Assembly: GCF_036946125.1 (NCBI RefSeq)
Contig: NZ_JAQIJT010000001.1
Span: 372,001-436,000 of the forward strand
DNA from: Sphingomonas adhaesiva
GTDB lineage: Bacteria; Pseudomonadota; Alphaproteobacteria; Sphingomonadales; Sphingomonadaceae
DNA: 64,000 nucleotides
Reading direction: 5' to 3'
In this document: piece after piece, positions 45,321 to 54,332 of the stretch
Layout: each line of letters starts with the position of its first letter
Numbering within the stretch: the stretch's first letter is position 1
The notes under the pieces: generated by a model
Seen by the model: only the letters and a program-made list of their open reading frames with translations
Told to the model about the DNA's origin: nothing
Databases searched by the model: none
Translations under genes and position numbers: made by a program

Positions 45321-46391
45321 TCAGCGTGGCGTCGCGGTGGCGGTCGGCGTCGGAGTGGGCGTCGCGGTCGGTGCGGTGCTGGTGCGCAGCGATTCGAGCG
45401 AGTTGTTGGTGCCCGCGGGGAAGAAGCCGCCGCCGATCCCGGCGTCGCGGCGCAGGTAGACGATGTTGTGCACCTGGCCCGTGGAGCGGCTGTAGGCGAC
45501 GCCGTTGCCGTCGGCGGGCACGATGTTGGCGACCGTCAGATTGCCGCTGGCGTCCGCCGTGGCGATGCCCGCGTCGAGCGTGCCGGTGCCGTCGAGCGCA
45601 TCGCGCGCGGCGGCGATCTTGTTGGCGTTGCTCCGCGCGGTCAGCCCGCGCTGGAACAGCTCGCTGCGGATCAGACCGGCGTGATACGCCTCCGCCGCCA
45701 GGATGCCGGCCGCGGCCTCCAGATAGGTGGCGTTGGTGATGAGCGGCGAGGCGCCCTTGTACGCGGTGACGCCGACATCCTCGAAGAGGAACGCGGCGAG
45801 CAGGAAGTTCTCGTCCGAGGCATAAGGATCGAACGTCTCGGTCGCGCCGACGACGCCCGCCGCGCGCGCCGCGGCGGTGAAGGCGCCGGTGGCGCCGCCG
45901 TCGATGTTGATCGCGGGCATGTTGATGACGAAATTCGGGCTGGCGGCGGTGATGACCGCGCGCAGCGCGTCGACGTGCGCGATCTCGTCCGCGGCGATCT
46001 CCCGCGCGTAATTGGCGATGACGCGGTCGTCGAAGATGCGCTGGCGCCCGCCGGTCACCGCGCCGGGCGTGCCGACCACGCCGCCGGTGCTGGAGGCGGG
46101 CAGGTACCGGCCGAAGGCGGCGATCGAATAGAATTGCGCCTCCAGATATTCGAGGTTCAGCGCCAGCTGGAGGATGGCGATGTCGTTCGGCACCGCGGTC
46201 CCGGTGGGGGAGGGCGTCGGCGAGGGGGAGGGCGACGGCGTGGGCGACCCGCCCCCGCCACCGCAGGCGGAGAGCAGCGCCAGCCCGCCCGCGGCGGCGC
46301 TGGCCCCGCCCGCGAACTTCAGGAAGCGGCGGCGCTCCGCGCGGCGCTGGTTGGCGAGGTCGAGGGCGGCGAAGACGGAATCTTTGATCAT
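45321..46391 (-). CDS. ferritin-like (PCC13-62 type) Tat-exported protein 1
   Basis: A 356-residue protein with a twin-arginine-type signal (RRRFLKFAGG at about 21), lipobox-like LLSAC, a Pro/Ser/Thr linker (SPTPSPSPSPTPSPTG) and a four-helix ferritin-like domain with NLEYLEAQFY, EIAADEIAHVDAL, FEDVGVTAYKG and EAYHAGLIRSEL, which would supply metal ligands. The C-terminus is a second low-complexity tail. Similar proteins are linked to desiccation; metal and function unproven. Confidence 0.85.
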   Translation of the reverse strand: MIKDSVFAALDLANQRRAERRRFLKFAGGASAAAGGLALLSACGGGGGSPTPSPSPSPTPSPTGTAVPNDIAILQLALNLEYLEAQFYSIAAFGRYLPASSTGGVVGTPGAVTGGRQRIFDDRVIANYAREIAADEIAHVDALRAVITAASPNFVINMPAINIDGGATGAFTAAARAAGVVGATETFDPYASDENFLLAAFLFEDVGVTAYKGASPLITNATYLEAAAGILAAEAYHAGLIRSELFQRGLTARSNANKIAAARDALDGTGTLDAGIATADASGNLTVANIVPADGNGVAYSRSTGQVHNIVYLRRDAGIGGGFFPAGTNNSLESLRTSTAPTATPTPTPTATATPR

Positions 46392-46435
46392 GACGGCATT
46401 CCTGCAGGGGTCGGGGAGGGTGACGGACGCTCCCG

Positions 46436-47491
46436 TCAGGTCGCCGCCGCGCTGCTCTTGATCGTTCCGTTGACGCCGGCGGGGAAGAAGCCGCCCGAGG
46501 TCGCCGTGGTGTTGTTGAGATAGGCGATGTTCAGCACCTGCGCGGGCGAGCGGCTGTAGACGATGCCGTTCTCGTTCGCGGGGACGATGTTGGAACGGTC
46601 GCCGTCGGCGGTGCTCTGCGTCGCGATCCCCTGATCGTCGTCGGGGGCGATGCCGCGCACCTTGTCCTCGGCCGGATTGCCGTCGAGGCGGTCGCGCGCA
46701 TCGGAAATACCGCCCGCGCGGGTGATCGCATTGGGGGCCGGCGCGTCGATGCCGCGGCGATAGAGCAGCCCGCGGATCGTCGCGGCGTGATACGCCTCCA
46801 CCGCCAGGATGCCGGCGGCGGCCTCCAGGATCAGCTTGTTGCCGATCAGCGGGGCCGCGCCCTTGTAGGCGGTGACGCCGACGTCCTCGAACAGGAAGGC
46901 GGCGAGGAGGAAATTCTCCTCCGACGCATAGGGATCGAACACCGAATTCGTGCCGGTGATGAGCCCGGCGGCGCGCGCGGCGACGCTGAACGCGCTGTTG
47001 ACGCCGACCGACAGGTCGATCGCGGGCTGCGCGATATAGGTGGTCGTGGTCAGCTGGCCGCGCAGGAAGCGCACGTGTGCCAGCTCGTCCGCCGCGATCT
47101 CACGCGCGTAGCTGGCGAGCGTGGCGTCGGTGAAGGTCACCGCGCGCCCGCCCGACGCCGCGCCCGCGGTGCCGACCGAGCCGCTGATGTCGGCCGACCC
47201 CAGCCCCGAGCCGGTGACGGCGAGGGCGTAGAAATTCGCCTCCAGATATTCGAGGTTCAGCGCGAAGTTGAGGACGTCGACGTCGCTGAGCACCGGCGCG
47301 GTCGAGGTGGGAGAGGGCGACGGCGATGGCGATGGCGAGGGCGTCGGCGTGGCGGTCTGCGCGGCGGCGGTCCCGGCGAGCAGCGTCGCGCCGGCGGCCA
47401 TCCCCGCGGCCTGGGTGAAGAAGGCGCGGCGCGTCTCGCGACGCCGCGCGCGGGCGTCGAGCGCCTCCATCATCGGCTCGAAATCGCTCAT
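46436..47491 (-). CDS. ferritin-like (PCC13-62 type) Tat-exported protein 2
   Basis: A 351-residue paralogue of the next gene downstream: signal with RRETRRAFFTQAAG, linker TPTPSPSPSPSPSPTS, helices NLEYLEANFY, EIAADELAHVRFL, FEDVGVTAYKG and EAYHAATIRGLL. The order and spacing of the helices are the same, so the pair is a tandem duplication. It lacks the C-terminal Thr/Pro tail. 44 bases separate the two. Confidence 0.85.
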   Translation of the reverse strand: MSDFEPMMEALDARARRRETRRAFFTQAAGMAAGATLLAGTAAAQTATPTPSPSPSPSPSPTSTAPVLSDVDVLNFALNLEYLEANFYALAVTGSGLGSADISGSVGTAGAASGGRAVTFTDATLASYAREIAADELAHVRFLRGQLTTTTYIAQPAIDLSVGVNSAFSVAARAAGLITGTNSVFDPYASEENFLLAAFLFEDVGVTAYKGAAPLIGNKLILEAAAGILAVEAYHAATIRGLLYRRGIDAPAPNAITRAGGISDARDRLDGNPAEDKVRGIAPDDDQGIATQSTADGDRSNIVPANENGIVYSRSPAQVLNIAYLNNTTATSGGFFPAGVNGTIKSSAAAT

Positions 47492-47603
47492 GCCACACCC
47501 TCTTTCCGTTCTGACGCAGACCCGTCGGCTGGACCGGCGATGCTGAACCGCGCCTGTCCGGCCCGCGCTTTCCCTAACGCGGTGCGTCCGGGGACGCTAC
47601 CGT

Positions 47604-48485
47604 TCAGAACGTATAGCCCAGCCCGACCGCGGCGAGCCACTGGCTGCGCGAGCCCGCGATCGACGTCACGGGCGAATCGCCGAAGTCGTTGAGCATCCTC
47701 TTGTAGCTGCCGCCCGCGATCAGCTTTGCACCCTTCAGGAGATTGCCGGTCAGCGCATAGGTGCCGGCGAGGCCGACCGTCCAGTGCTTCCACCCGCCGC
47801 GCGCGGTATAGACGGGAAGCCCGCCCGCGGCGGAGCCTGCGGCGTCGACATCGAAATAGGTGCGCGCGAAGCCGCGCTCGACATGCTCCGCGGCGGCGAA
47901 CAGCCCCACCGCCGCCTCCAGGCTGAGCGGGGTGAAGTAGTTGACGGAGGGCGTCAGGATGCCGCTCTTGTGCACGCCGTTGACGTCGTAGCGGTAGCTG
48001 ATCGACGCGGAGAGCTTGTCATAGGGGCTGGTGACGACCCCGGTCTTGCCGATCCCGGCATAACCGCCGAGCTCGATCGCAGTGCCGCGCTTGCCCAGCG
48101 CGCGGACGCGGACGTCGTCGATCGCGTTCAGGTTGGTGCGGTTGAAGTTGATGACGCCCACCGGCCCCGCCTGCACGTCCCAGGTCGGACCCGGACGGTT
48201 GGGGATCAGGTCGATCGAGGCGCGGTTGCCGAGCACCTGGAACGACAGGTTGCGGAACGAGCCGATCGCCGCCGGGCCGGGGACGAGGCGGTAATCGTCC
48301 GACCCCTCGTAATCCGGCAGATAGGCGCCGGCCACCGCGACGGTGACGGTGTCGCCGACCAGCGTCGGATCGGGCGCCGCGATCGGCTCTGCGGGCGCGT
48401 TGCCGGTCTGCGCGGCGACCGGCGTGGACAGCGCGAGCGCGCCGACGAATGTGGCGCGGACGGCGGCGCGAAGCATCGAGTGCAC
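47604..48485 (-). CDS. MipA/OmpV family outer-membrane protein
   Basis: A 293-residue outer-membrane beta-barrel with a Sec signal (about 1-25) and GAYLPDYEGSDDYRLVPGP, the MipA/OmpV signature, then repeated strands ending in VGLGYTF. May take part in envelope or peptidoglycan functions. 112 bases before the ferritin-like gene. Confidence 0.88.
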   Translation of the reverse strand: MHSMLRAAVRATFVGALALSTPVAAQTGNAPAEPIAAPDPTLVGDTVTVAVAGAYLPDYEGSDDYRLVPGPAAIGSFRNLSFQVLGNRASIDLIPNRPGPTWDVQAGPVGVINFNRTNLNAIDDVRVRALGKRGTAIELGGYAGIGKTGVVTSPYDKLSASISYRYDVNGVHKSGILTPSVNYFTPLSLEAAVGLFAAAEHVERGFARTYFDVDAAGSAAGGLPVYTARGGWKHWTVGLAGTYALTGNLLKGAKLIAGGSYKRMLNDFGDSPVTSIAGSRSQWLAAVGLGYTF

Positions 48486-48551
48486 GGAAATTTCCCCTTT
48501 ATTCCTGCGCGCTCAACACCCTGACGCCGGATTGGCTCCGGCGGTGCCGGG

Positions 48552-48983
48552 TCACAGCATGTAACGCATCCGGATCTGTTGCGATTCGGCATCACTGTCG
48601 ATGCGGAAGCGTGCCGCGGTGAAGCGCGGCGGGCCGAAGCGGATCGGCGGATTGCGCGAGAAGCCGAACCCTTCCTTGGGGATGCCCATGAACGTGTCGA
48701 GCTTCGCATTGCCGTTCTCGTCGTGGATCACCGCCACGGCATAGTCGCCGCGCGGCAGCGCACCGAAGTGGAGCGCGTGCTGCCCCGCGGGGATGGTGCG
48801 CGTCACCGCATCGCGATCGTCGACGCAATTGGGAAAATTGTCCGGGTCCGCGGTCAGGCAGATGCGGATCAGCCCCCTGGCCGAGCGCATGTTCTCGACC
48901 GCGACGTCAAGCGCGGCGAGCGGGGTCGCCCCGATCAGCGGCACCGCCAGCAGCAGCGCCGCGCCCGCCCTGCGCACGCGCAT
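48552..48983 (-). CDS. DUF2141 secreted protein
   Basis: A 143-residue protein with a Sec signal (about 1-24, APLAALDVAVE region) and the DUF2141 layout ARGLIRICLTADPDNFPNC, GDYAVAVIHDENGNAKLD, IPKEGFGFSRNP. Function unknown; such genes often accompany carotenoid clusters in sphingomonads (from memory, unverified). The ATG at 48983 starts the signal peptide and overlaps the desaturase-type gene by 77 bases. Confidence 0.85.
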   Translation of the reverse strand: MRVRRAGAALLLAVPLIGATPLAALDVAVENMRSARGLIRICLTADPDNFPNCVDDRDAVTRTIPAGQHALHFGALPRGDYAVAVIHDENGNAKLDTFMGIPKEGFGFSRNPPIRFGPPRFTAARFRIDSDAESQQIRMRYML

Positions 48984-49707
48984 GACTGCGCGCGAAGTCG
49001 CCGAGCCCGTCATCGGTCCCGCACAGTCGATCCCAGAACCGGAAATAGAGCCCATAATTGCACCCGTACCGCTCATGATGCCGCTGGTGGTGGCTGGCGG
49101 TGATGAGCCAGCGTCCCACGCGCCCGCCCCACATGAATCGCGGGAACATTTCCCAGCCCATGTGGTTGGTCACCCCCATAACCGTCATGATCGTCAGCAC
49201 CAGAGCGAGTGCGACGACATGAATGGGAATTGCGAAGACCAGTAGCGGAATGGCCACAGCGCCGGTGATCGCCTCGACCGGATGGAACGCCATCGCGGCC
49301 CAGGCGGTCGGCGGGCGGCTGGCATGGTGGACCGCATGCGCCAGGCGGAAGACCCGCGGGCGATGCATCCAGCGATGCGTCCAGTAGAACCAGGTGTCGT
49401 GCGCGGCGAGGTAGAGAAAGACCGACAGCGGCCAGTACCACAGGGGCCAGGCGTGCAGGTCGGCGTAGATCCGCGTCCAGCCGTGGTTCTGCCAGCCCCA
49501 GGCGACGACCCCGGCGGGCGCGCCGTAGATCGCGGCGGAGGCGAGGCTCCACGCGATCTCGCGCCGGATCTGCGGGTCGAGCCCGGCGTACAGCCCGCGA
49601 TGCTTCGCCCTCGTGGCGAGCGCGAATCCGCCGCTGGCGGCGAGATAGCGCACCGCGACGATCGCCGACATCGCCAGCGCGGACAGCAGGATGGGGACGA
49701 TCGGCAT
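48907..49707 (-). CDS. sterol desaturase/fatty acid hydroxylase-type protein
   Basis: A 266-residue membrane di-iron enzyme with the histidine clusters HDTWFYWTHRWMH, HAVHHASRPPTAW and SHHQRHHERYGCNYG, in the family order, and about four hydrophobic segments. Adjacent to crtY, it may hydroxylate a carotenoid or other lipid, but the motifs are those of the sterol desaturase family, not of CrtZ. The start is the ATG at 49707, after the repeat region. Confidence 0.85.
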   Translation of the reverse strand: MPIVPILLSALAMSAIVAVRYLAASGGFALATRAKHRGLYAGLDPQIRREIAWSLASAAIYGAPAGVVAWGWQNHGWTRIYADLHAWPLWYWPLSVFLYLAAHDTWFYWTHRWMHRPRVFRLAHAVHHASRPPTAWAAMAFHPVEAITGAVAIPLLVFAIPIHVVALALVLTIMTVMGVTNHMGWEMFPRFMWGGRVGRWLITASHHQRHHERYGCNYGLYFRFWDRLCGTDDGLGDFARSHARAQGGRGAAAGGAADRGDPARRA

Positions 49708-49738
49708 CGCCGGGCGTGTACCGGACGGCGGGCGTTTC

Positions 49739-49821
49739 GTCACCCCGGACGTGATCCGGGGTCCGGCTTGCCCCCGCGGCGGCGGAGAAGAAGCGGGACC
49801 CCGGGTCAAGCCCCGGGTGAC
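49739..49821. repeat. palindromic repeat with GTCACCCCGG ends
   Basis: An imperfect inverted repeat: GTCACCCCGG at the left, CCCGGGTGAC at the right, with further complementary arms (GATCCGGGGTCC, GGACCCCGGGTC). Short GTCACCC...GGGTGAC pairs occur again at 59176-59352. Confidence 0.75.
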
Positions 49822-49917
49822 GGGTTTTTGGGGGCGGGCGTCGTTCCTCTCACCGTCATCACCGTGGAAGGGGGCCGGACGCGCAGGTGATCGATGGGCC
49901 GCGACGGCAGCGTGTAT

Positions 49918-49942
49918 GGATTCCCGCCTGCGCGGGAATGAC
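49918..49942. repeat. GATTCCCGCCTGCGCGGGAATGAC hairpin
   Basis: A 25-base hairpin with ATTCCCGC / GCGGGAAT arms. This short palindrome is a common dispersed element in GC-rich proteobacteria (from memory); only one copy seen in the window. Confidence 0.7.
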
Positions 49943-49993
49943 GGGGCGGTGGGGGTGGGCGTTGCCGCAGGAACGGGCTCGCCGTCTTCCTTC

Positions 49994-50027
49994 GTCATGC
50001 CGGACTCGTTCCGGCATCCAGGGTTCC
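49994..50027. repeat. 34-bp dispersed repeat, copy 1
   Basis: GTCATGCCGGACTCGTTCCG and on to GGGTTCC; near-identical in reverse orientation to the copies at 57201-57234 and 57494-57527. Confidence 0.8.
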
Positions 50028-50060
50028 GTCCACCCAACGTCGGCGAGGCGTGTGGGGCCC

Positions 50061-50412
50061 CGGACCCCGGAACAAGTCGAGACCTCTGCGAAACTCAGAT
50101 CCTTGTTCCCCGGCGAAGGCCGGGGCGCAGCTGGGGGACGGTGGTGACGGACGGAAAAGCCACGCCAACTGGGCCCCGACCTTCGCCGGGCCTTTGCAAA
50201 ACGGGTGCAACGGCATCGACCCGACGCCGTGCTCCCGCGCAGGCAGGAGCCCAGGGCCCAGCAGAACAACGCCTTATGGGACCCGCAACCCTGGGCTCCT
50301 GCCTTCGCAGGAGCACGATGCCGCTTTTGCAAAGGTCTCGCCTTCGCCGGGGAACGGCGAAATTGTCGAGCGATCCGCGATTTTCGCAGAGGTCTCGAAC
50401 ACGTCCGGGGTG
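50061..50412. repeat. nested inverted-repeat region
   Basis: Several pairs of perfect inverted arms nest round one centre: TCGAGACCTCTGCGAAA (50077-50093) with 50382-50398 (17 bases), GTTCCCCGGCGAAGG (50105-50119) with 50341-50355 (15 bases), and inside them the 145-bp element of 50191-50335. Together with the single repeats at 49739-50027 this fills the 804-base gap between the desaturase-type gene and crtY; no gene is seen in the gap. Confidence 0.75.
50191..50335. repeat. 145-bp palindromic element, copy 1
   Basis: Ends CCTTTGCAAAA (50191-50201) and TTTTGCAAAGG (50325-50335) are perfect inverted repeats. Inside, arms GCAGGAGCCCAGGG and CCCTGGGCTCCTGC are again inverted, each followed or preceded by a short hairpin around GTGCTCC/GGAGCAC. 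Copy 2 at 57294-57439 has the same size and order. Confidence 0.8.
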
Positions 50413-50511
50413 ACGGCGGGTTTGGGGTAATCGTCCCGTCGCCCGGACCCCCCCTTTCCCCGCACCCCCGCCCTTCCCCCCGCCCCGCCGGATCGGTTAG
50501 CGCTCGACGCC

Positions 50512-51678
50512 ATGCCAGCGATCCACAAATGCGACCTCGCGATCGTCGGCGGCGGGCTGTCGGGGGCGATGATCGCGCTGGCGGTGGCGGCGCGGCATCC
50601 GCAACTGGACGTGCGGCTGATCGAGCACGGCGACGTCGTCGGCGGCAACCATTTCTGGTCGTTCTTCGGCGCCGATGTGGCGGCGGCCGACCGCGCGCTG
50701 GTGGCGCCGCTGATTACCCACGCCTGGGGCGATTACGACGTGCGCTTCCCCGCGCATGCCCGCACGCTGACGCAGCCTTATTACACGGTGCGCTCGGCGC
50801 AGCTCGACGCGCATGTCCGCGCCACGCTGCCGCCGCGCGCGATCATGACGGGGCGGCGGGTGGTCGCGTGCAGCCCGACCGCGGTGGTGATGTCGGGGGG
50901 CGAGCGGGTCAATGCGACCGGGGTGATCGACGCGCGCGGTCCCGCCGACCTGTCGCATCTCGACTGCGGCTGGCAGAAGTTCGTCGGGCGCGAGCTGTCG
51001 GTCAGCGCGGGGCACGGGGTCGAGCGGCCGGTGGTGATGGACGCCACGGTCGAGCAGATCGACGGCTATCGCTTCGTCTATCTGCTGCCGTTCAGCGCCG
51101 ACACCCTGCTGATCGAGGACACCTATTACAGCGACACGCCCGCGCTGGACCAGGCGGCGCTGGCGCGGCGGATCGGCGACTATGCCCGGACGAAGGGGTG
51201 GACGACCGGCAATCCGCTGGGCGAGGAGCGCGGCGTGCTGCCGGTCGTCTTCGGCGGCGATTTCGAGGCGTATTGGCGCTCGGGCGGCGACAAGGTGGCC
51301 AAGGCGGGCGCGCGCGCCGGGCTGTTCCACCCGACGACCGGCTATTCTCTGCCCGATGCGGTGCGGCTGGCGCAACTTGTCGCCGCGCAGCGCGATTTTA
51401 GCGGGAGCGCGCTCCACGCGCTGACCCATGACCATGCCGCGCGCCTGTGGGCGCAACGCGGCTTCTACCGGATGCTCGACCTCATGCTGTTCAAGGCCGC
51501 CGACCCCGACCAGCGCTACCGCGTGCTGGAACGCTTCTATCGCCTCTCGCCCGCGCTGGTGTCGCGCTTCTATGCCGGGCAATCGACGCTGTGGGACAAG
51601 ATGCGCGTGCTGAGCGGGAAGCCGCCGGTGCCGGTCGGGCGCGCGGTGGCCGCGCTGCTGGGCGGAGGTGCCGCATGA
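50512..51678 (+). CDS. crtY: lycopene beta-cyclase CrtY
   Basis: Makes beta-carotene from lycopene. The 388-residue flavoprotein has CDLAIVGGGLSGAMIALAVA (dinucleotide-binding), ADTLLIEDTYYSDTP, and PTTGYSLPDAVRLA, the CrtY/CrtL-type signatures. Start ATG at 50512. It overlaps crtI by ATGA and lies beside crtB, all genes of the beta-carotene branch. Confidence 0.93.
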   Translation: MPAIHKCDLAIVGGGLSGAMIALAVAARHPQLDVRLIEHGDVVGGNHFWSFFGADVAAADRALVAPLITHAWGDYDVRFPAHARTLTQPYYTVRSAQLDAHVRATLPPRAIMTGRRVVACSPTAVVMSGGERVNATGVIDARGPADLSHLDCGWQKFVGRELSVSAGHGVERPVVMDATVEQIDGYRFVYLLPFSADTLLIEDTYYSDTPALDQAALARRIGDYARTKGWTTGNPLGEERGVLPVVFGGDFEAYWRSGGDKVAKAGARAGLFHPTTGYSLPDAVRLAQLVAAQRDFSGSALHALTHDHAARLWAQRGFYRMLDLMLFKAADPDQRYRVLERFYRLSPALVSRFYAGQSTLWDKMRVLSGKPPVPVGRAVAALLGGGAA

Positions 51679-53150
51679 CGCGCGCGGTGGTGGTGGGCGC
51701 CGGCTTCGGTGGCCTCGCGCTCGCGATCCGGCTGCAATCCGCGGGGGTCGAGACGACGATCCTGGAATCGCGCGACAAGCCGGGCGGGCGCGCGTATTTC
51801 TGGGAGCGGGACGGCTTCACCTTCGACGCCGGGCCGACCGTCATCACCGATCCGGCGTGCCTGGAGGAATTGTGGGCGCTGTCGGGCCAGACGATGGCCG
51901 ACGACGTCGCGCTGGAGCCGGTCCAGCCCTTCTACCGGCTGCACTGGCCCGACGGGACGACGTTCGACTATACCAACGACGACGGCGTGCTCCACGCCGA
52001 GATCGCGAAGCTGAACCCGGCGGACGTCGCGGGCTATCAGCGGTTCGTCGACTATTCCGCGGGCGTGTATCACGAGGGATACGAGAAGCTGGGGCATGTC
52101 GCCTTCCTCGACTTCGCATCGATGATAAAGGCGGCGCCGGCGCTGGCGAAATACCAGGCGTGGCGTTCGGTCTATTCGATCGTGTCGAAGTTCGTGAAGG
52201 ACGAGCGGCTGCGGCAGGCGCTGTCGTTCCACACGCTGCTGGTGGGCGGCAACCCGATGACGACCAGCGCGATCTACGCGCTGATCCACAAGCTGGAGCG
52301 CGACGGGGGCGTGTGGTTCGCGCGCGGCGGGACCAACCGGCTGGTGGCGGGGATGGTCGCGCTGTTCGAGCGGCTGGGCGGCACGCTGCGGCTGGGCGAC
52401 CCGGTCGCGCGGATCGAGACGCTGGGCGACCGCGTGACCGCGGTGGAGACGCAGGGCGGCTATCGCGCGGAGGCGGACATGCTGGCGGCGAACGCCGACA
52501 TCATGCACGTCTATCGCGACCTGCTGCCCGGATCGGGCGCGGCCAGGCGGACCGCGGCGGCGCTGGAGCGCAAGCGCTTCTCGCCGTCGCTGTTCGTCGT
52601 CCATTTCGGGATCAAGGGGACGTGGCCGGGCATCCCGCATCACATGATCCTGTTCGGGCCGCGCTATAAGGGGCTGCTCGCCGACATCTACGAACACGGC
52701 ATGCTGAGCGAGGATTTCTCGCTGTACCTGCACCACCCGACCGTGACCGATCCGGGGCTGGCGCCGGAGGGGTGCTCGACCTTCTATGCGCTGGCGCCGG
52801 TGCCGCACATGGGCAGGTTCGCGGGCGACTGGGAAACGGTGCGCCCGATCCTGGAGAAGCGCATCCTGGACGAGGTCGGGCGGCGGCTGATCCCCGACAT
52901 CCACGACCGCATCGTGACGAAGTTCAGCTATGCGCCGACCGATTTCGCGCACGACCTGAACGCGCACCTGGGCAGCGCCTTCTCGCTGGAGCCGATCCTG
53001 ACGCAGAGCGCCTATTTCCGCGTCCACAACCGCGACGATGCGATTCCGAACCTGTTCTTCACCGGCGCGGGCACGCACCCGGGCGCGGGGATTCCCGGCG
53101 TGGTGGGGAGTGCGAAGGCGACCGCGGCGCTGATGCTGTCGGGGCGGTAG
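51675..53150 (+). CDS. crtI: phytoene desaturase CrtI
   Basis: Converts phytoene to lycopene. The 491-residue protein has the FAD motif VVVGAGFGGLALAIRL at the start, RDKPGGRAYFWERDGFTFDAGPT in the first domain, and the C-terminal FFTGAGTHPGAGIPGVVGSA typical of CrtI. The ATG at 51675 overlaps the crtY stop. Confidence 0.95.
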   Translation: MTRAVVVGAGFGGLALAIRLQSAGVETTILESRDKPGGRAYFWERDGFTFDAGPTVITDPACLEELWALSGQTMADDVALEPVQPFYRLHWPDGTTFDYTNDDGVLHAEIAKLNPADVAGYQRFVDYSAGVYHEGYEKLGHVAFLDFASMIKAAPALAKYQAWRSVYSIVSKFVKDERLRQALSFHTLLVGGNPMTTSAIYALIHKLERDGGVWFARGGTNRLVAGMVALFERLGGTLRLGDPVARIETLGDRVTAVETQGGYRAEADMLAANADIMHVYRDLLPGSGAARRTAAALERKRFSPSLFVVHFGIKGTWPGIPHHMILFGPRYKGLLADIYEHGMLSEDFSLYLHHPTVTDPGLAPEGCSTFYALAPVPHMGRFAGDWETVRPILEKRILDEVGRRLIPDIHDRIVTKFSYAPTDFAHDLNAHLGSAFSLEPILTQSAYFRVHNRDDAIPNLFFTGAGTHPGAGIPGVVGSAKATAALMLSGR

Positions 53151-53201
53151 CGGCTCTCCCCGCCCCCGTACCGGCGGTCGCTCCGGCGGTCGTTCCGGCG
53201 G

Positions 53202-53618
53202 TCAGTCCGCCTCGCGGCGGCGCCACAGCCCGGCGAGCTTGGCGAAGCCGATGAACTGCGCGCGCAGATAGGGATCGCCGACCTGCGCCACGTCGTCCTT
53301 GATCGTGTCGAGGAACGCGGCGCCGGTGCGGTCAGCGGGCATCTGCATCGACCAGCGCGGAAACTCCCGCGCACCGACGTCGGTGCGCTGGACATAATCG
53401 ATCTCGTGATGGCGACCGTCGCGGGCGATCCGCTCCATCGTCGCCTCGATCGGCGCGCGCTCGCCCTCGATCGCCTGGAGGAAGCGCAGGCCGTCGAACA
53501 GCAGCAGCCCGGTGATCCCGTCCGCGACGTTACGTTGCTGCGCCACGTCGCACAGCGCGGTCACCTCCGTCGCTGCCAGGAGCCGCGACGCGCGACTCGC
53601 ATAGATGATCCTGAACAC
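53202..53618 (-). CDS. BLUF-domain blue-light receptor
   Basis: A 138-residue single-domain flavin photoreceptor. It has the BLUF pattern: Tyr in FRIIYASRASRLL (about residue 6), Asn in QQRNVADGITGLLLFDGLRF, Gln in FLQAIEGE, and the C-terminal WSMQMP. No output domain is attached. The GTG at 53618 gives the canonical N-terminus. Convergent with crtI and divergent from the LOG gene, in the middle of the carotenoid genes. Confidence 0.88.
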   Translation of the reverse strand: MFRIIYASRASRLLAATEVTALCDVAQQRNVADGITGLLLFDGLRFLQAIEGERAPIEATMERIARDGRHHEIDYVQRTDVGAREFPRWSMQMPADRTGAAFLDTIKDDVAQVGDPYLRAQFIGFAKLAGLWRRREAD

Positions 53619-53750
53619 GCCCGCCCCCCGGTTGCGCGATGTCTGACGCGGTCGCGCGCCCTTGGCTAGTGATCCACCACGGTTTGTAAACAAAAGCGCG
53701 GCGGCGTGCGCTCCATTGCCCGCCGGTCGGGCATCCGGTAGCGGCGGGGG

Positions 53751-54332
53751 ATGAAACGCCTCGCCATCTATTGCGGCTCCGCCACCCCCGCCGACCCCTT
53801 CTACCTCGACCTGGCGCGGGAGGTCGGCGCGACGCTGGCGACACGCGGGATCGGCGTCGTCTACGGCGGCGGGCGGCTGGGGCTGATGGGGGCGATCGCC
53901 GATGCCGCGCTGGCGGCGGGGGGCGAGGTGATCGGCGTCATCCCGCAGGCGCTGGTCGATGCCGAGGTCGCGCACCGCGGCCTGTCCGAACTCCACGTCG
54001 TGCCGGGGATGCACCAGAGGAAGCAGCTGTTCACGGATCTGTCGGACGGCTTCGTGACGCTGCCCGGCGGCACCGGCACGATGGACGAATTGTGGGAGGC
54101 GCTGAGCTGGGCACAGCTGGGCTATCACGCCGATCCGGTCGGGCTGCTCAACGCGCGCGGCTATTACGACCATCTCGTCGCCTTCTGGGCGCAGATGGCG
54201 CAGGTCGGTTTCCTGCGCGCGCAGCACCGCGACCTGCTGATCGTGGGGGACACGCTCGACACGCTGCTGGACCGGATGGGCGGGCATGTGCCGACGCAAC
54301 CGATCGTGCGCATGGACGCGGGCGACCTGTGA
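53751..54332 (+). CDS. LOG-family (TIGR00730) Rossmann-fold protein
   Basis: A 193-residue protein of the cytokinin riboside 5'-monophosphate phosphoribohydrolase family: VVYGGGRLGLMGAIADAAL, VPGMHQRKQL and the signature LPGGTGTMDELWEAL. Probably a nucleotide ribohydrolase; the bacterial substrate is uncertain. Its stop overlaps the crtB GTG, so it is translated with crtB. Confidence 0.9.
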   Translation: MKRLAIYCGSATPADPFYLDLAREVGATLATRGIGVVYGGGRLGLMGAIADAALAAGGEVIGVIPQALVDAEVAHRGLSELHVVPGMHQRKQLFTDLSDGFVTLPGGTGTMDELWEALSWAQLGYHADPVGLLNARGYYDHLVAFWAQMAQVGFLRAQHRDLLIVGDTLDTLLDRMGGHVPTQPIVRMDAGDL

